Below are positions 33,141-44,674 of a stretch of DNA of 64,000 nt, piece by piece. Position 1 is the first letter of the stretch; every line of letters begins with the position of its first letter. The stretch lies in the NCBI GenBank assembly GCA_903813345.2, contig CAIIXF020000011.1, positions 2,134,571-2,198,570 on the forward strand, given 5' to 3'. The stretch comes from Owenia fusiformis. Taxonomy: Eukaryota > Annelida > Polychaeta > Sabellida > Oweniidae. The notes under the pieces were generated by a model, which saw nothing but the letters and a program-made list of their open reading frames with translations, did no database searches and was not told where the DNA came from. The position numbers were made by a program, and so were the translations under genes.

Positions 33141-33536
33141 TTTCAGGACACCTTGCATATCCAGGTTTGTTTTCTATTAAGCGTACTCATTCTCATTATT
33201 TTCGAGAAATACATCATCATTTTGGTTAAGAAAAATTCTACCGTCTGCTGGATCTATTTTGACAGTTTTAGCAAGGTATTTTAACAAATTGACTGTTTCT
33301 ACACTGAATAAAAAACATTTCCCGGAAATATTTGGATCGGGAGATACGCCGCAGCGGGAAATATACATTGGAATATATTTACATGTTTATCCCATACTCG
33401 GACGTGTTACAGGTACACCGGTTTGTAAAAACTTATATTTTCATCAGCGGGCAGATATAGCTTTACGTCCCGCTCCGAGCGGGCAGATATACTCACTGCT
33501 ACCCACCTAATTGCACAGACGTATCGTCGGTGTATC

Positions 33537-33567
33537 ATGGCGGAACTTCCTCCGGGACTAGGTTTCG
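33537..33567 (+). CDS. Candidate first coding exon, MAELPPGLGF
   Basis: ATG in the context TATCATGGCGG opens ten codons (MAELPPGLGF) followed by a consensus donor (TTTCG|gtaaga) in phase 1. The 150 bp upstream are more CpG-rich than the surroundings (CGTCCCGCTCCGAGCGGGC, ACGTATCGTCGG), as expected for a promoter. Two RFX X-boxes, a CRE, an octamer and a CCAAT box lie 300-900 bp downstream, in what would be intron 1. I do not recognise the protein and could not find the next exon, which should be on the plus strand between here and 37090 unless it lies beyond gene B. Confidence 0.4.
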
Positions 33568-33736
33568 GTAAGATTTTTTTATTTCCCGATTTACACCTAC
33601 TTATAAGTCACGTTGTGGATAATAATTTGGCTCGAAGTTAAGGAAGATAGTCTAGTTTGAGAATGTGTCGATGGTTTTAGGTTTTATATGTTAATTAACA
33701 AAGACACAATTCACGTATTTAGTCCCTCGCTTTTCT

Positions 33737-33802
33737 TACACTGACGATCGGCATTAATATTGCCAATATTACACAGATATTGGTCGTTCGTCAGTGTAAG
33801 TG
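33737..33802. repeat. Imperfect palindrome (TTACACTGACGA…TCGTCAGTGTAA)
   Basis: Arms CTTACACTGACGATCGG and its near complement flank a core that is also roughly symmetric (ATATTGCCAATATT). It could form a ~66-nt hairpin. Confidence 0.6.
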
Positions 33803-33874
33803 ATAGGGGGGTTAGGGATAATAAATGATTATATATACTCTATAACAGGAACAATCTTTTTGTTATCTAATATG

Positions 33875-33888
33875 GTTGCCATGGTAAC
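33875..33888. promoter_or_regulatory. RFX X-box, perfect palindrome
   Basis: GTTGCCATGGTAAC is the textbook RFX binding site, used in animals especially in promoters of ciliary genes. It lies 308 bp after the candidate first exon at 33537-33567. A second site (GTTGCCATGGAAAC) is at 34431-34444. Confidence 0.55.
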
Positions 33889-34266
33889 CGATATATCACT
33901 AACACACATATCTGCACAAGTTATCATTAAATGTATATAGGGTAAACTAGTAGCTTTCATTTAGTACAGTATTTATTAGAATTTTATAATAAAGATTAGA
34001 TTTTGAAACTCCATTTCAAGTTCCCTGTTTCATTATAAAGGTACATTTATCAGCACTTAGATTTTCAAATGAACAACTCCAGTACACTACATTTATACTT
34101 TTCATAGTTATTATGCCTCATATTATATATCATAATGGAGCTATGATGTTAAATATTTATACTTTAATAAGATATCGTAAGTTAACCTCAATGATTTAAT
34201 AAAATAATAGTTTGTATTGTTTAAAGTATTAAAAACCCATCCATTATTGAACAAAAAATTGGGTTA

Positions 34267-34318
34267 TGACGTCACAGTTGATATACAAATGAGCTAATTT
34301 GCATAATTTTAAACCAAT
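34267..34318 (-). promoter_or_regulatory. CRE, octamer and CCAAT cluster
   Basis: A perfect CRE (TGACGTCA, 34267-34274), octamer (ATTTGCAT, 34297-34304) and CCAAT (34314-34318) occur in 52 bp. Read on the minus strand the order CCAAT, octamer, CRE is the same as at 18428-18464. Confidence 0.45.
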
Positions 34319-34886
34319 AAACTTTGTTCCTTAAGCTTTCATTTGGCGTTAAGATCATCAAAATCGGATAAAAAATGACAGAGATATCTCTAATAATAGA
34401 AATAGTCCTCATTAACAGTGGTGAAATTCGGTTGCCATGGAAACGGGCGTCTAAAACATCATTGTCCCTCATTATGATTTAAAATATATATTTTTTCACT
34501 GAAGGCATATATAAACGAAGAGATTAAGGTATGACACGTCCTTATATACTCTGAACTATTAATCTCCTCACATTCTCATTTTCACTCCTCGTCTATTAAG
34601 TATTAATAACAAAACGTTAAAAATAAAAAGACATTTTAGTATGGTCCGAAAATGAAATACTCGACGAACTGGAATGTCTGCCCGATTTCAGAAATTTAAC
34701 AATCTCTAAGAAATCAGATACACTTTTGTATGGGGATACCAACCTTAGTGATGTGATGAATGGCAAAATTATTGAAATCGTGGCTCACTATATCTCAGCA
34801 GCAATCTCAGTATTAAATAGTCAGTGAAACATTCTAAAATCCTTTGGGAACCTTATGGACATGGTGAATCTTAAAAATCTGTAAGT

Positions 34887-35077
34887 GGGACTCCCTTTAT
34901 AGAAGCTTTGAAGTGAATTTGCATTTCTTAATGCTGAAATTATTATTCATACATTTTTAGAAATGGGTATGTTAAAGAAGATGTTAAGCCAAATATTGAC
35001 CTCAGATAGTTTTCTGATAGCTCAGAAAAAATAAAAAATTGTGAATTTCTCTACAGTCCTTGTTCCCCCTTTAAAGA
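34887..35077 (+). repeat. Interspersed ~190-bp repeat, copy 3
   Basis: GGGACTCCCTTTATAGAAGC to CCCCCTTTAAAG; see 30451-30622. Confidence 0.75.
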
Positions 35078-36145
35078 GAAAAATATTTCATCTTAATTTT
35101 GTAAAATTCAAAACAAAACTTTTTTTGTTTTTGCCTTGCTTATGCCACGATCGCTACCCTTGACTGAATCTGAAAAAACTTTTGGGGATCACACCCCCCT
35201 GAATGAAAGCTGACTACGCGTCTGCTCTCCAATCTACACTAAAATGCCTTCTTGCATAGCTGTATTTCGGGAGATCCCAAAATTATCAGAAATAACACTG
35301 TCTACTCATTGCTCTGTGCACGACCCTTTGTGGTCAATCCTTCTAAATTATATGTTTTTAATTTGAAAGGGAAGATCTTTTAAAAATCCACACATTTTTT
35401 ATTGTGCTTTAGAAAAGGACTTGACAAACGAAGGACTTCATTATCTCCCTATCGAACTTCATTTGCCGGGATAATGATATTGGTGGGTTTAATTCAATTT
35501 TTAGATATGTATTGCTTGAGGCCATCTTTTAGTCAAAATACTTACTGGAAACCTAAAGTCTGGCCCATAATGGAGTATAGAGGGTCAAGTCCACGTTTTA
35601 GTAATTTTATGAAGTAGTGTCTAAAAGATGGCCCAGAGTCGAGTCCACCTTTTCCTAGAGCCAGTCCACTGTTTAGAACATGCCCACATTGTGTGGGGCC
35701 ATACTGTATGGGCATCGTTATCATGCAGTTTTGTTATTGTATAGTCATTGCTATTGTGTAGTTATTGAAATTGTTCATTGTGTATTGTATTCATGACGGG
35801 CAGTTTTATTCATTGTTGTTGGCATGGTATATAGTCATTATATTATATTATTAATGATTCAAACGTTAGACTGTCACGAGGATATTGCAATGTGAATCAA
35901 TCTTGTTGTTGTTGAAATTGTTAGTCATGTTGCAAATTCCCCTAACTCACATCAGGTTTGGACTGAAACACAAAGCCCAAATGCAATTTAATATTTTTCT
36001 GTTTTAAAATATGTTTAAATAAATAAAATATGTTCAAAAAATCATAAACTAAATTGCAAACAATATTATTCTGAGAAAGGAAAATTTATGAAAGCATATA
36101 CAATCAATTGTTTTGGTGATTGACCTTATACCTTTTACTTTTCTT
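35078..36145. other. Intergenic, no recognised gene
   Basis: AT-rich, with a loose ATTGT/GTATT-rich stretch at 35700-35840. No domain is visible in the overlapping frames at 35402-35724. Confidence 0.4.
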
Positions 36146-36718
36146 AGCTTGTATTCGCGAATGCACAGTGCACAATTTGCTATCTCTTTATGCATGGGAA
36201 CCAAGTAAACGTGTATAGGATTATTTTTTGTTTACTTCGTAATTGAGTGAGCCATCTGCAGTTTTAAAAACAAAGATCAATAAATATATGTCATCAAGAT
36301 CAAATATTAGAAATCTATTTTTGACTGGACAAATTTTTGTTCTCGAATGTCAAACAGAAGCTTCATGTTAAAATATTGAAACAAGTGCTCTACTTTGGTA
36401 ATAAAAAATTACTGTTCCTGTAAAAATATACAATTGTACCCCATCACAAAGTTCATTTATTTCATAAAAGCGTCAAGGGACAATGCCTCTAAACACTAAG
36501 ATAAACAAATTAACTTCCGTAGAAACATCCTGTAGTGGAAAAAACAAATGACGTTTCATAACGGATTAGAATAGCCAGTCTGTCTAATTGCATAATACAA
36601 GGGAGCTGGCAATTAACGGGACGCACGGCCTCTACTATTTATATTTAAATGAGTTTGCCATCAAATTGCAATCAACCCGGTAGCTGGTATCCGCTATTTG
36701 CATTCGCGAATACAAGCT
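36146..36718. mobile_element. TIR element (MITE), ~573 bp
   Basis: The ends AGCTTGTATTCGCGAATGCA (36146-36165) and TGCATTCGCGAATACAAGCT (36699-36718) are perfect 20-bp inverted repeats. No frame is seen inside. The target duplication is unclear. Confidence 0.75.
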
Positions 36719-37064
36719 TAGTTGAAAAATACAGTATAATGTAATTTTACATACAGTGGTTTTATAACGAAATATAAGAACTTCGAGGAAGGCGATGTGA
36801 GTACAAATAAATGATAAGAAATGGCTGCGTATTAGATCAAGTCGGTTCAGAGATGCTATTCTAAGTTGTCACCTTTTCCCGTCCTTTACCCATCTGATTT
36901 CCTCGTTCACTTCCTTCGTATACTGTAATATGTAGTAGATATAGTAGTAGATAGGATGATTAAATATCGAACATCTTTATTTTCGTCAACACCTGTATAT
37001 ATTTATGCAATATTCATGTTTACTTATAATTATGTGTTATATTGCAGTATACTGTAGTATTATA

Positions 37065-37070
37065 TTTATT
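37065..37070 (-). terminator. Polyadenylation signal of gene B
   Basis: AATAAA on the minus strand 21 nt past the gene B stop, implying a short 3' UTR. In gene C an AATAAA overlaps the stop codon itself (49960-49965). Confidence 0.5.
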
Positions 37071-37090
37071 GTCATCGTGTTATATTTACC

Positions 37091-37872
37091 TTACACCCGG
37101 TATGTGATAATGAATAATTGTCCGTTATGATCCCCAACCAGTAATTTCCCGTCTTGGCTTATCCCAACAGCGCTTGGGAATTTCACGCCATCACTCTCTG
37201 TTAGGAGGTAACTATGGAACGTGCCATTAGGGGCAAGCAGCTGTATCCTGTGGTTGTGCCTGTCTGCTACCATTATGTAGTCCAATGAATCTGTGACGAC
37301 ACCTGCGGGGAAATTCAGATGTCCCGCCCCTGATCCACGTGTACCTCCGTAAGTGAAAAGTACGTTGCCTGCTTGATCCATCCCTTTTAAAGGTCCTGAG
37401 TGGTCGGTAACTATAACCACTCCTTTGCTGTTAGTTGTCACAAAGTTAGGCCATACAAACGAATCAGAAGCAGGGATGGTTGTTGCATTCCCTGTAGACT
37501 GATCAACAATATACACTCCATCTGTCCTTACACCGCACACAACCAACTGACCAGTAGATAGTGTAGTAATACCATTTAGTTGAAATGGAGACACTTTAGC
37601 CGTTATGTTGCGAATAGGACTGCCATCTAATGTGTAGAAGTAGATTGTCCGTGACAAGTCAGTGAATACAAGTTGGTCATCATCTGAAACTGCAACATAC
37701 TGGAACTCGTTGCTAACGTTTTTGATGAGAGTAAAATCACTGTCATATATCTTTGTGGTAAAACCAACTGCCACAATATGTCCTCTTGATGTTACTGCAA
37801 GATCATCTATAAGGCTTGACTGCAGCTGTATCTTCGCAACGATTGGTTTGGTTTTTAATTGTCCTATGGTTA
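37091..37872 (-). CDS. Gene B, exon 6: NHL beta-propeller and stop
   Basis: The acceptor TTTCATATAATTGCAG precedes the exon, whose first two bases complete a phase 1 codon. The 260-codon frame begins VTIGQLKTKPIVAKIQL and shows NHL blades: STGQLVVCGVRTDGVYIVDQ, NSKGVVIVTDHSGPLKGMDQ, NFPAGVVTDSLDYIMVADRH followed by NHRIQLLAPNG, and GVKFPSAVGISQDGKLLVGD. About six blades fit, enough for a closed propeller. Several Asn-X-Ser/Thr sequons (NIT, NAT, NGT) fit secretion. The stop is at 37091-37093, after TYRV. The exon start was chosen by the acceptor, not by an initiator codon, because the conserved frame continues upstream of any start codon. Confidence 0.9.
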
Positions 37873-38360
37873 CTGCAATTATATGAAATATCAGTAATGT
37901 TTAAGGTAATTATTAAATCTGAACCATGTACGGAATCATGTTGTAAGCTTAATATGTTAATAAGTTTGTTAAAACAAATTTACAAATCTTGTCGGAATAG
38001 AATATTAGAGGGTGCTTCAAATCGTTGAATGCAAATGGTCATTTAAAATAATAATAAATAATGAATTATAAAATAATTTAAAAATCTATATTTTCATGCA
38101 CAAAATGTCAGAGTTGTAATTGGGTTAGTTTAGAAACGGACAACATCGACGTTTCTATTTTTACACTTCGCATAATTATTGCGACAAACCAAAGTTTACC
38201 GAAAACTGCTCATTTCATGATAAGGGCAGGGTGAGAGTGTTATCCTTAAAGATTTTTTCAGTCAGTATTTCCATATATATTGTGTTGCTCATATGTTATT
38301 TTAAATTTTACACCTTAATTTAAATTACATGTAGACATTGAATCACAACCCAGTTTGAGG

Positions 38361-38563
38361 ACATGAGTTTCAAACATGACTGTCCAATGGAACAATACTT
38401 ACTTACATCATCATTGATAAGGGGTGGACGCTCTTTAACAACTCAATTAAGAACTGGTACAATCCCATTAGCAATTAGAAACAGGGATATCTGCTCAACC
38501 AAAAACCCCAGTACACCAAAGCCAGTGCCAAAAAGGCAGGTACGTTATTGCAAGGTTTTCTAG
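38361..38563 (+). pseudogene. Non-LTR retrotransposon fragment (region after reverse transcriptase)
   Basis: The frame reads GGRSLTTQLRTGTIPLAIRN and later KPVPKRQVRYCKVF. This resembles the segment C-terminal to the reverse transcriptase of many animal LINEs (RSL-AQLRTGT-PLAIETGRF … R-C--C), with the Glu-Thr-Gly stretch disturbed and the last Cys replaced by Phe. It lies in intron 5 of gene B in the opposite direction. No other part of the element is readable, so it is a short dead fragment. Confidence 0.5.
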
Positions 38564-40364
38564 ATTAAGTCCTAATAATTATTTGACCACAAAAACAAAT
38601 GCCTTTGTTTGGCCAATATGTTATCTTCAAAAGGGGGCAATAGAATGAAAATAAAGTCGATCGGATTATCTCTTAAGCTGTCATTAATCCACCCATCATC
38701 ACAAATTTTCCCCAATTATTAGCCAATTAATTTCACCAAAATTGCAGCATTTCATTGCAATTTATACGACCAAATCGAAATGTACTATAAGTCATGATTT
38801 ACCTCTGAAAAGGAAAAATGAATATCCTTGGCATGGGATTAGGATAGTCCGAAAAACATGAAAATTTGAGGTCAAATATCTGGCCTAAAAGTAACAATTT
38901 TGATATGGTTTATGTAGCCTACAAAAAGATTTGGAGATATTACATAATTGATCTCCAAAAAATAAAAAATAAAAAATAACATTATGACAAATTGATCATG
39001 CGATAATTTCTTTCTTATTTTGTTAGTTTATTGCCCCCCCCCCCCGGCGTTTCCAAAGTTGACGAGCTACGGTAAATATTAAGGTACCATATTATAGGTC
39101 ATTCAAAACTCTCGAGGAAAGTAGGTCAAAAAGAAGGTCAAAGTAACAAAGGGTGGAGCTTTTTTGGCATATAGTTTTTAATTTTTCAATAAAAAATATA
39201 TAATATTTTATTAGCCAGAAAAGGGTAATCAATATGATAGATGTATATAATATCTACTATTTTAGGCCAAAAACCGTAGGTAAATACCTTTCTTGAATCT
39301 TGAGGTAGTTTGGTCAAAATTTGAAGAAATACTAATTTTACTAAATGAATATCCTCAAATTTTCAAGGCTATAAAACAGCTTAAAACGTTTTGTCATTGG
39401 TTAAGTAATGGCTGAGAAAATGACGTTTTTAGTGCATCTCGGTCAGCGAAATTGTGACTTACAGCGACTCGATAATAAGCATATCTGAACCAAAAGTTGC
39501 AGAATTGACCAATTTTCATGATTTATTTTGCTTTTAATTATAGACATAGAATTATTACATAGAATCGCATTTTTTCTATTTTTACTAATTAATGAAAAAT
39601 ATTTCAAAATAAATAAAGTCAACCAAAATGGCAGAATATTTATTTTCTCAAAAACTAGCAAGTGTATTGCAATTTTCTCTTAGCAACTTGTTTGTAACAT
39701 ATGTCAAATTATTTTGTAATATTTTGATGCATATATATCTACTTTTTTTGTAAATTACATGCATATTGAGATGGGAAATTAGCTGTGGATTGAAAAAATC
39801 TTTGGGGAGGGGGAGGAAAATGAAATAATTTCTTCAAAACGAGTTAAGATATGGTGATATTGTTTAGCAGACATCTTGGAGACAAAAATGTTCATGGATA
39901 TATGACGTCTAGTTTTTGAAAAATCATTTTTAATCAAATATTTGGAATCAAAACGCGAGTTGTGGACAAATTATGCGCCATAATGTGATATTAAAAAAAC
40001 ATTGTTTTTGGACAAAAATAGTCAAATTACCTTGTACTATGTCTTGTTTGAAAGTGTATTCACTATATACTATATCTACGTATATGGTCTATATTTAAAA
40101 GAAGGTAAAGAGAACCAGCTTATATTTTTATTCTATGAAAGCACAAAGTGATTTTCAAGCTATTTCTGTTCCTACCATCCTAACTTAGCCAATATACCCT
40201 CTATCACCTCGAATTTCGCGCTAAAGTGGTATTTTATCTGTAGCTATGGCAACTACAATTACAAAAAAAAATTTCATGGCAGAAAAGTACCGGGGAAAAT
40301 TCGACGCCGCCCCCCCCCCCCGCCCGCATTGGGGTTAAACCAACTATTTAATATCTTTACATAC

Positions 40365-40475
40365 TTGTACAATTGACTCCAGCGAATTCAGCCTTGCATT
40401 TACACGTATATCTGTTTACTTTGTCAATACATGTGCCTTCATTTTGACAGGGGCTTGGATCGCACTCGTCTATAT
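40365..40475 (-). CDS. Gene B, exon 5: Ca-binding EGF-like domain
   Basis: 37 codons between a CAG acceptor and the donor A|gtatgt, phase 1 at both sides. The frame DIDECDPSPCQNEGTCIDKV continues NRYTCKCKAEFAGVNCT, with six Cys in EGF spacing. The DIDEC start and D-x4-Y before the fourth Cys match the calcium-binding EGF consensus. It is a near copy of exon 4, and together with it equals the single exon 4 of gene C. Confidence 0.9.
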
Positions 40476-40632
40476 CTGAAAGTGAATACCTATTAGATGG
40501 GACTTGGTGAGACTTCATTAAACCAAGATGCGGTTGGTGTACATGACGTGTGGTCAATCCTTCAAAATAATGCAATAACATATCAAATAAGACAAGGTTA
40601 TCCAAAAACGATTAATACAAATATGTACAAAC

Positions 40633-40746
40633 CTGTCTCACAATTGACACCAGTATATCCTGCCTCGCACTTACACGTATAGCTGTTCACTTGGTCAGTA
40701 CAGTTGCCTTTATTTTGACAGGGACTTGAATCGCATTCGTCTATAT
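40633..40746 (-). CDS. Gene B, exon 4: Ca-binding EGF-like domain
   Basis: 38 codons, phase 1 at both borders (TTTCAG acceptor; ACAG|gtttgt donor). The frame [20 protein letters not shown] continues [18 protein letters not shown], with six EGF Cys and the Ca-binding signature. It is only 157 bp upstream of exon 5 and probably arose by exon duplication, or its partner was lost from gene C. Confidence 0.9.
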
Positions 40747-41130
40747 CTGAAATGATGTACAGCCATGAATTAATATTAAAGAAGGCCTAATTAAACTACG
40801 TTAAAGGACAAACAAAATTATCAGAAAACAAACGAATTATTAGGGAAGTTCCACCATATTGTGTTCCAACACTGGCTGATGATTTAACCATTATGGCATC
40901 TTTCCGTTAAGTTGTAACCGTCTTGGTTTTAATTTGTAATACTGTATTGTAAACTTTTACCTATATTTGTTTTGGGGTTTTTGTTTGTTACGTGTATAAA
41001 TGTTGTGTATGATTTGGTTATTGTTGGATCGTTGATTGATTTGTGTTTTATGTGGGAATATGTTACATTCCTTTTATTCTGGTAATAAGATAAGAATAGC
41101 CAAGTACAACTATTGAGCATTTTTCCTAAC

Positions 41131-41238
41131 CTGTTTCACAATTTCGCCCAGTGTAGCCACTCTTACACTGACACGTGTAGCCATATTCGTTACAAGCTCC
41201 GTCATTATCACAGGGTGTCGAATCGCAAAACTCTTGAC
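41131..41238 (-). CDS. Gene B, exon 3: EGF-like domain
   Basis: 36 codons between CCTTATAG acceptor and ACAG|gttagg donor, phase 1. The frame QEFCDSTPCDNDGACNEYGY continues TCQCKSGYTGRNCET: six Cys in EGF order. It lacks the D-x-D-E lead of Ca-binding EGFs, so it is a plain EGF-like domain. It is orthologous in position to gene C exon 3 (55354-55467), which is two codons longer. Confidence 0.9.
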
Positions 41239-41269
41239 CTATAAGGTAAACAAAACTACTGGTAACTTG

Positions 41270-42070
41270 CCCGTAGCCAGCTTTTACCAGGAAGGGGAGC
41301 ACTTTTCACAATTTTGGCTAAAATCCATGCGAAATATTCTCAGAATGGTGAAAAACTGCATGATTTTGAAAGAATTTCTGGCCAGGGCGCTCCCCCAGCT
41401 CCCCCTCTGGCTATGGGCCTGGGTAGGTCCTGTCAAGTGAGACAATACGTTTCCAAAGTCAGTTTCAAACTCAATTTTTTCGTTGGTACTTTTTGCAATT
41501 TTTTTTGCCTCTGTTATTTTTTACCTTGAGTCACAGATATAAGACACTTTTTGGCGAAAAATCAAGGTGGTCGGGGATAGAGCGACAAAGTTGCGATGGT
41601 GGAAGTTGATGCCAATATTTATGAAATTCATAAGATATTGATGGTTACCGTTACGATCATTTTTGCTCTGTTTGATAAATAATTATTAAGACATTGAATT
41701 TCCTCTCAATTTTTTTATTTCATGAACATCGAGCTGCTATTGACTTATTATGAATTTTTAGAGGTAAAATAAAGTAGTCAATCAACGAATATTAGCTCAT
41801 CGCGTTCACATCACGAATTTTAGAGAAAAACTACTCAATGAATACCTATGATTCTTGGCATGTTACTGAATGTTTATGGGGGGGGGGGGGGGGGGTCAGT
41901 TTTCAAAAATTTCCAGGGGGGTTCACATTTGACAATTTTGGCCCAAATATGACTAAAATCACTTGAGAAGTGCTCAAAATGGTGAAAAACTGCATGATTT
42001 TGAAAGAGCTTTTGGCCAGGGAGGGGAAGATGTCGCCCGAACCCTGCGAACCCCCTGGCTACGGGCCTGA
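41270..42070. repeat. Two copies of a repeat with GGCCAGGG…GGCTA-GGGCCTG, and a ~20-bp G run
   Basis: GGTGAAAAACTGCATGATTT followed by TGAAAGA, TGGCCAGGG and CCTCTGGCTATGGGCCTG (41345-41420) recurs at 41980-42070 (…CCCCCTGGCTACGGGCCTG). A run of roughly 20 G starts at 41878. All of it lies in intron 2 of gene B. Frames at 41234-41529 are repeat-derived. Confidence 0.7.
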
Positions 42071-42745
42071 AGCTCCATAGTGTAGATCGAACGAATCTGA
42101 AGTTGATGAAGTGTGCATGAATTACGAATCAAACTAGGTCAGTAGGTTTATTATTTATATGAAAACGTCAATCTATCCGTCAAAGTTGTAGATCGTACAC
42201 TCGTATATTCTCATTTGCTAAAATTCTAGTCCAAATCCATTCTACTTTTTCTCAAGAAATCGCTTGTTTTCCTCGAAATTCTTTATCAGTTTTGCATACG
42301 ATTTTAGAAACGCTTTACCATTTTGTTTTAATATTTTTTTCAGATTATGAGAGAAGAGTAAGAAATCGAATATACTCGTATCTCTCAAAAATTGAACTTG
42401 TTGAAGAAATAAAAACCTCCCAACCTGGTGGTGCTAAACGTGCAACAAACCGACTTAAGCCTACATTAGGCGATGTTATGCCTACATGTGTGCTAAGGCA
42501 TTAAACTACTGACAAAACAAACGCTTATCTTTCTTATTTTGATGCCAGGGCGTTTCTTTCTTGCCAATGGCGCAATCCAATGTGAAAAGAAACAGTAGCT
42601 AATTCCCCATTCCCAACCATTCAAGCACCAATATCACAATTCATACGCTAACCAGGATAAACAAGTAATTCTCTTTGGTAGTTGTGATTTTGACATGTAC
42701 ATAATAATTATTTTACAAGTATTCATTTGACAAATGTATATTTAA

Positions 42746-43197
42746 AGGGAGAATCAGATCTAGCGAGCAGGCCAACAAAAAATGCTTTCAATTTTAGAAT
42801 ATTTCTGGCTCATGTCATTCGTTCACATGTCTATTTTTTAAAAATCCCAAAGTGCACTCTTTATTTCAAGAAAACTAATAAAGATTTATACAATAATGTA
42901 TTATTTTTCTATAAGAATGGTTACCATTCTTATTATTTGGGAGAATTTAAACATTTGAACCCATTTTTGCACTTTTAATCCATTATAACTTTGTCAATTT
43001 ATAACATATCATGAATCTTTTGGAAGATATTGTATTTGAGATTGTAAATATTTTCATATTTATGTATTAACTCCCAATTAATGTACAATTGTAACTCTCT
43101 TGAGGTAAATAAAGAATACAATACAATACAATAGATTACTAGGTTAGTTGTACATGTTACTTGCAATTTTTTCACTCCTTTATATCCGATTCTACCT
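42746..43197. mobile_element. TTAA-flanked MITE (family T), copy 2, in gene B intron 1-proximal side of exon 2
   Basis: The ends AGGGAGAATCAGATC and GATTCTACCT are inverted repeats between TTAA at 42742-42745 and 43198-43201. The equivalent intron of gene C (about 55925-55955) reads GTATATTTAACCTAACGTTT with no insertion, so the element entered gene B after the two genes separated. It matches 24360-25763 minus its mariner. Note that it lies downstream (3') of exon 2 on the transcribed strand, in intron 2. Confidence 0.85.
43046..43132 (+). mobile_element. Short retroposon tail ending in (ATACA)n inside the MITE
   Basis: Compared with the MITE copy at 24360-25763 this copy has about 85 extra bases ending GGTAAATAAAGAATACAATACAATACAAT-like A-rich pentamers (written in parts: AATAAAG, then ATACA repeats). 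The 5'-truncated body plus a simple-repeat 3' tail is typical of non-LTR retroposition. Confidence 0.5.
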
Positions 43198-43244
43198 TTA
43201 ACTTAACGTTTGATTTTCCATTGGTGACCATTCCTTGTACTTAC

Positions 43245-43472
43245 CATTTGACTTACGTAATGCTGCAATTTCTCTTTCAATACCAGCATTATCAGCTTTT
43301 ATATCAGACACGTCCGTTTTTATAGAAGAAATGGCATTTGAGAGTGTTGAAACCATCTTTGTCAGTGTAGAAATACCAGCCGTTAGAGTGGCAACGTCAG
43401 AGGAAATACCAGTTGCCAAGGTATTCAAGTCTTGTCTTGTCTTTTGGCAACAAGATGAACCAGCATGTGTGT
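43245..43472 (-). CDS. Gene B, exon 2: Cys-Cys knot and heptad coiled coil
   Basis: 76 codons between the acceptor CTATCTTTCAG and donor AAATG|gtaagt, phase 1. The exon opens (D)THAGSSCCQKTRQDL, then runs in strict seven-residue steps: VATLTAG, ISTLTKM, VSTLSNA, ISSIKTD, VSDIKAD, NAGIERE, IAALRKS, with Val/Ile at one core position and Leu/Ile at the other, and one buried Asn. Such an Asn is known to favour parallel coils. The vicinal Cys pair just before the coil could lock oligomers by disulfides. It is 29 codons shorter than in gene C. Confidence 0.85.
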
Positions 43473-44674
43473 CTGAAAGATAGTCGTTAACAACATGAAG
43501 CTTTAAACGAACAGTCAAAAATGTGTTTAACATGTGAATATTGAGAGGTCGTAATTTTAATATGGAACTGGTGGCTCCTGTTACAATCAATCCAATTATT
43601 GATCACACGATCACTTTTGTAAAAAATTCAAGAGTAAGACATTGCTCCATTTTGGCAATGCGCCATGCCATACCTCATTTCTTACTCAGCTACAATGACT
43701 TGGACCCGCCTAACCATCGACAAGGTACAGTGACAAAATATACCGTAGTACACTTTAGATGTACGATGTCACTATTTATCCGATTTGAAACAAAGACAAT
43801 GATGCAGGTGTGATGTAGGTTTTAAAAAATTAGTCTTGGGAATACTTGAAAGATTTCATGTTTAATTTCGTGTGTATTCGTTTAGGAAGACATTTAACTT
43901 TCTTATAACGTTAAAAGATTTTCGAACAGTGTTCTGTGTTCTTTTGTAGTCAATCTTTCCACGAAAATTGATCAGTTGGAAAATGTTGGGGTTTTCACAT
44001 TTCCTTTGATAATTTTTTCCTCTGTTGCCTAAGATTGTCGATTATTTTTATGAGAATATGTTTCTCTATGCTACACAATTTAGGACGGGTGGTGATTAAT
44101 AAATATTCAAGTATTTGTTGTAATTTTAAAAAATCAGAAATGTGCGTTGTCAACTCGAATGAACGTTGTCCCTGTAATTGAAATTCATGATATATACGTA
44201 TTATTAAACAATGTAATGATTTCATTTCAAAATTCATTAAGTTTGAACTATTGAAACTTTCCAAATATATCATGAACGGGATTTTAAAAAGTCATATTCA
44301 ATAAGCTAGTATAGATCAGTATGTCTATCTATCAAATAGCTAACAAAACGTAAAATACATATGTTCGTTAAAGATCACTTGTTACGTTGTCCCTGTAATT
44401 GAAATTCATGGGATATACGTATTATTAAACAATGTAATGATTTCATTTCAAAATTCATTAAGTTTTTTTAAAGCCTACATCAAACATACATCATTGTCTT
44501 TGCTTCAAATCGGTTAAATAGTGACATCTTACATCCAAAGTGTACTACGGTATATTTTGTCACTGTCACGTGACTACCTTATCGATGGTTAGGCGTGTTG
44601 GATAGAAATAAAAAAAGTTTGATTATTACGTTGTGTGTTTTAAACAAAGCGTGTATGCTGTAATATTTACTTAC

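Noticed and set aside
33875-34318. MHC class II-type S-X-Y promoter module
   Set aside because: X-box, CRE and CCAAT are present but spacing and order do not match the X-X2-Y arrangement.
37662-38028. Plus-strand frames opposite the gene B NHL exon
   Set aside because: Antisense shadows crossing the splice acceptor; no domain.
43235-43813. Plus-strand frames opposite gene B exon 2 (and 56044-56346 opposite gene C exon 2)
   Set aside because: Shadows of the coiled-coil exon; the Val/Ser/Glu-rich product is the complement of the heptad codons.
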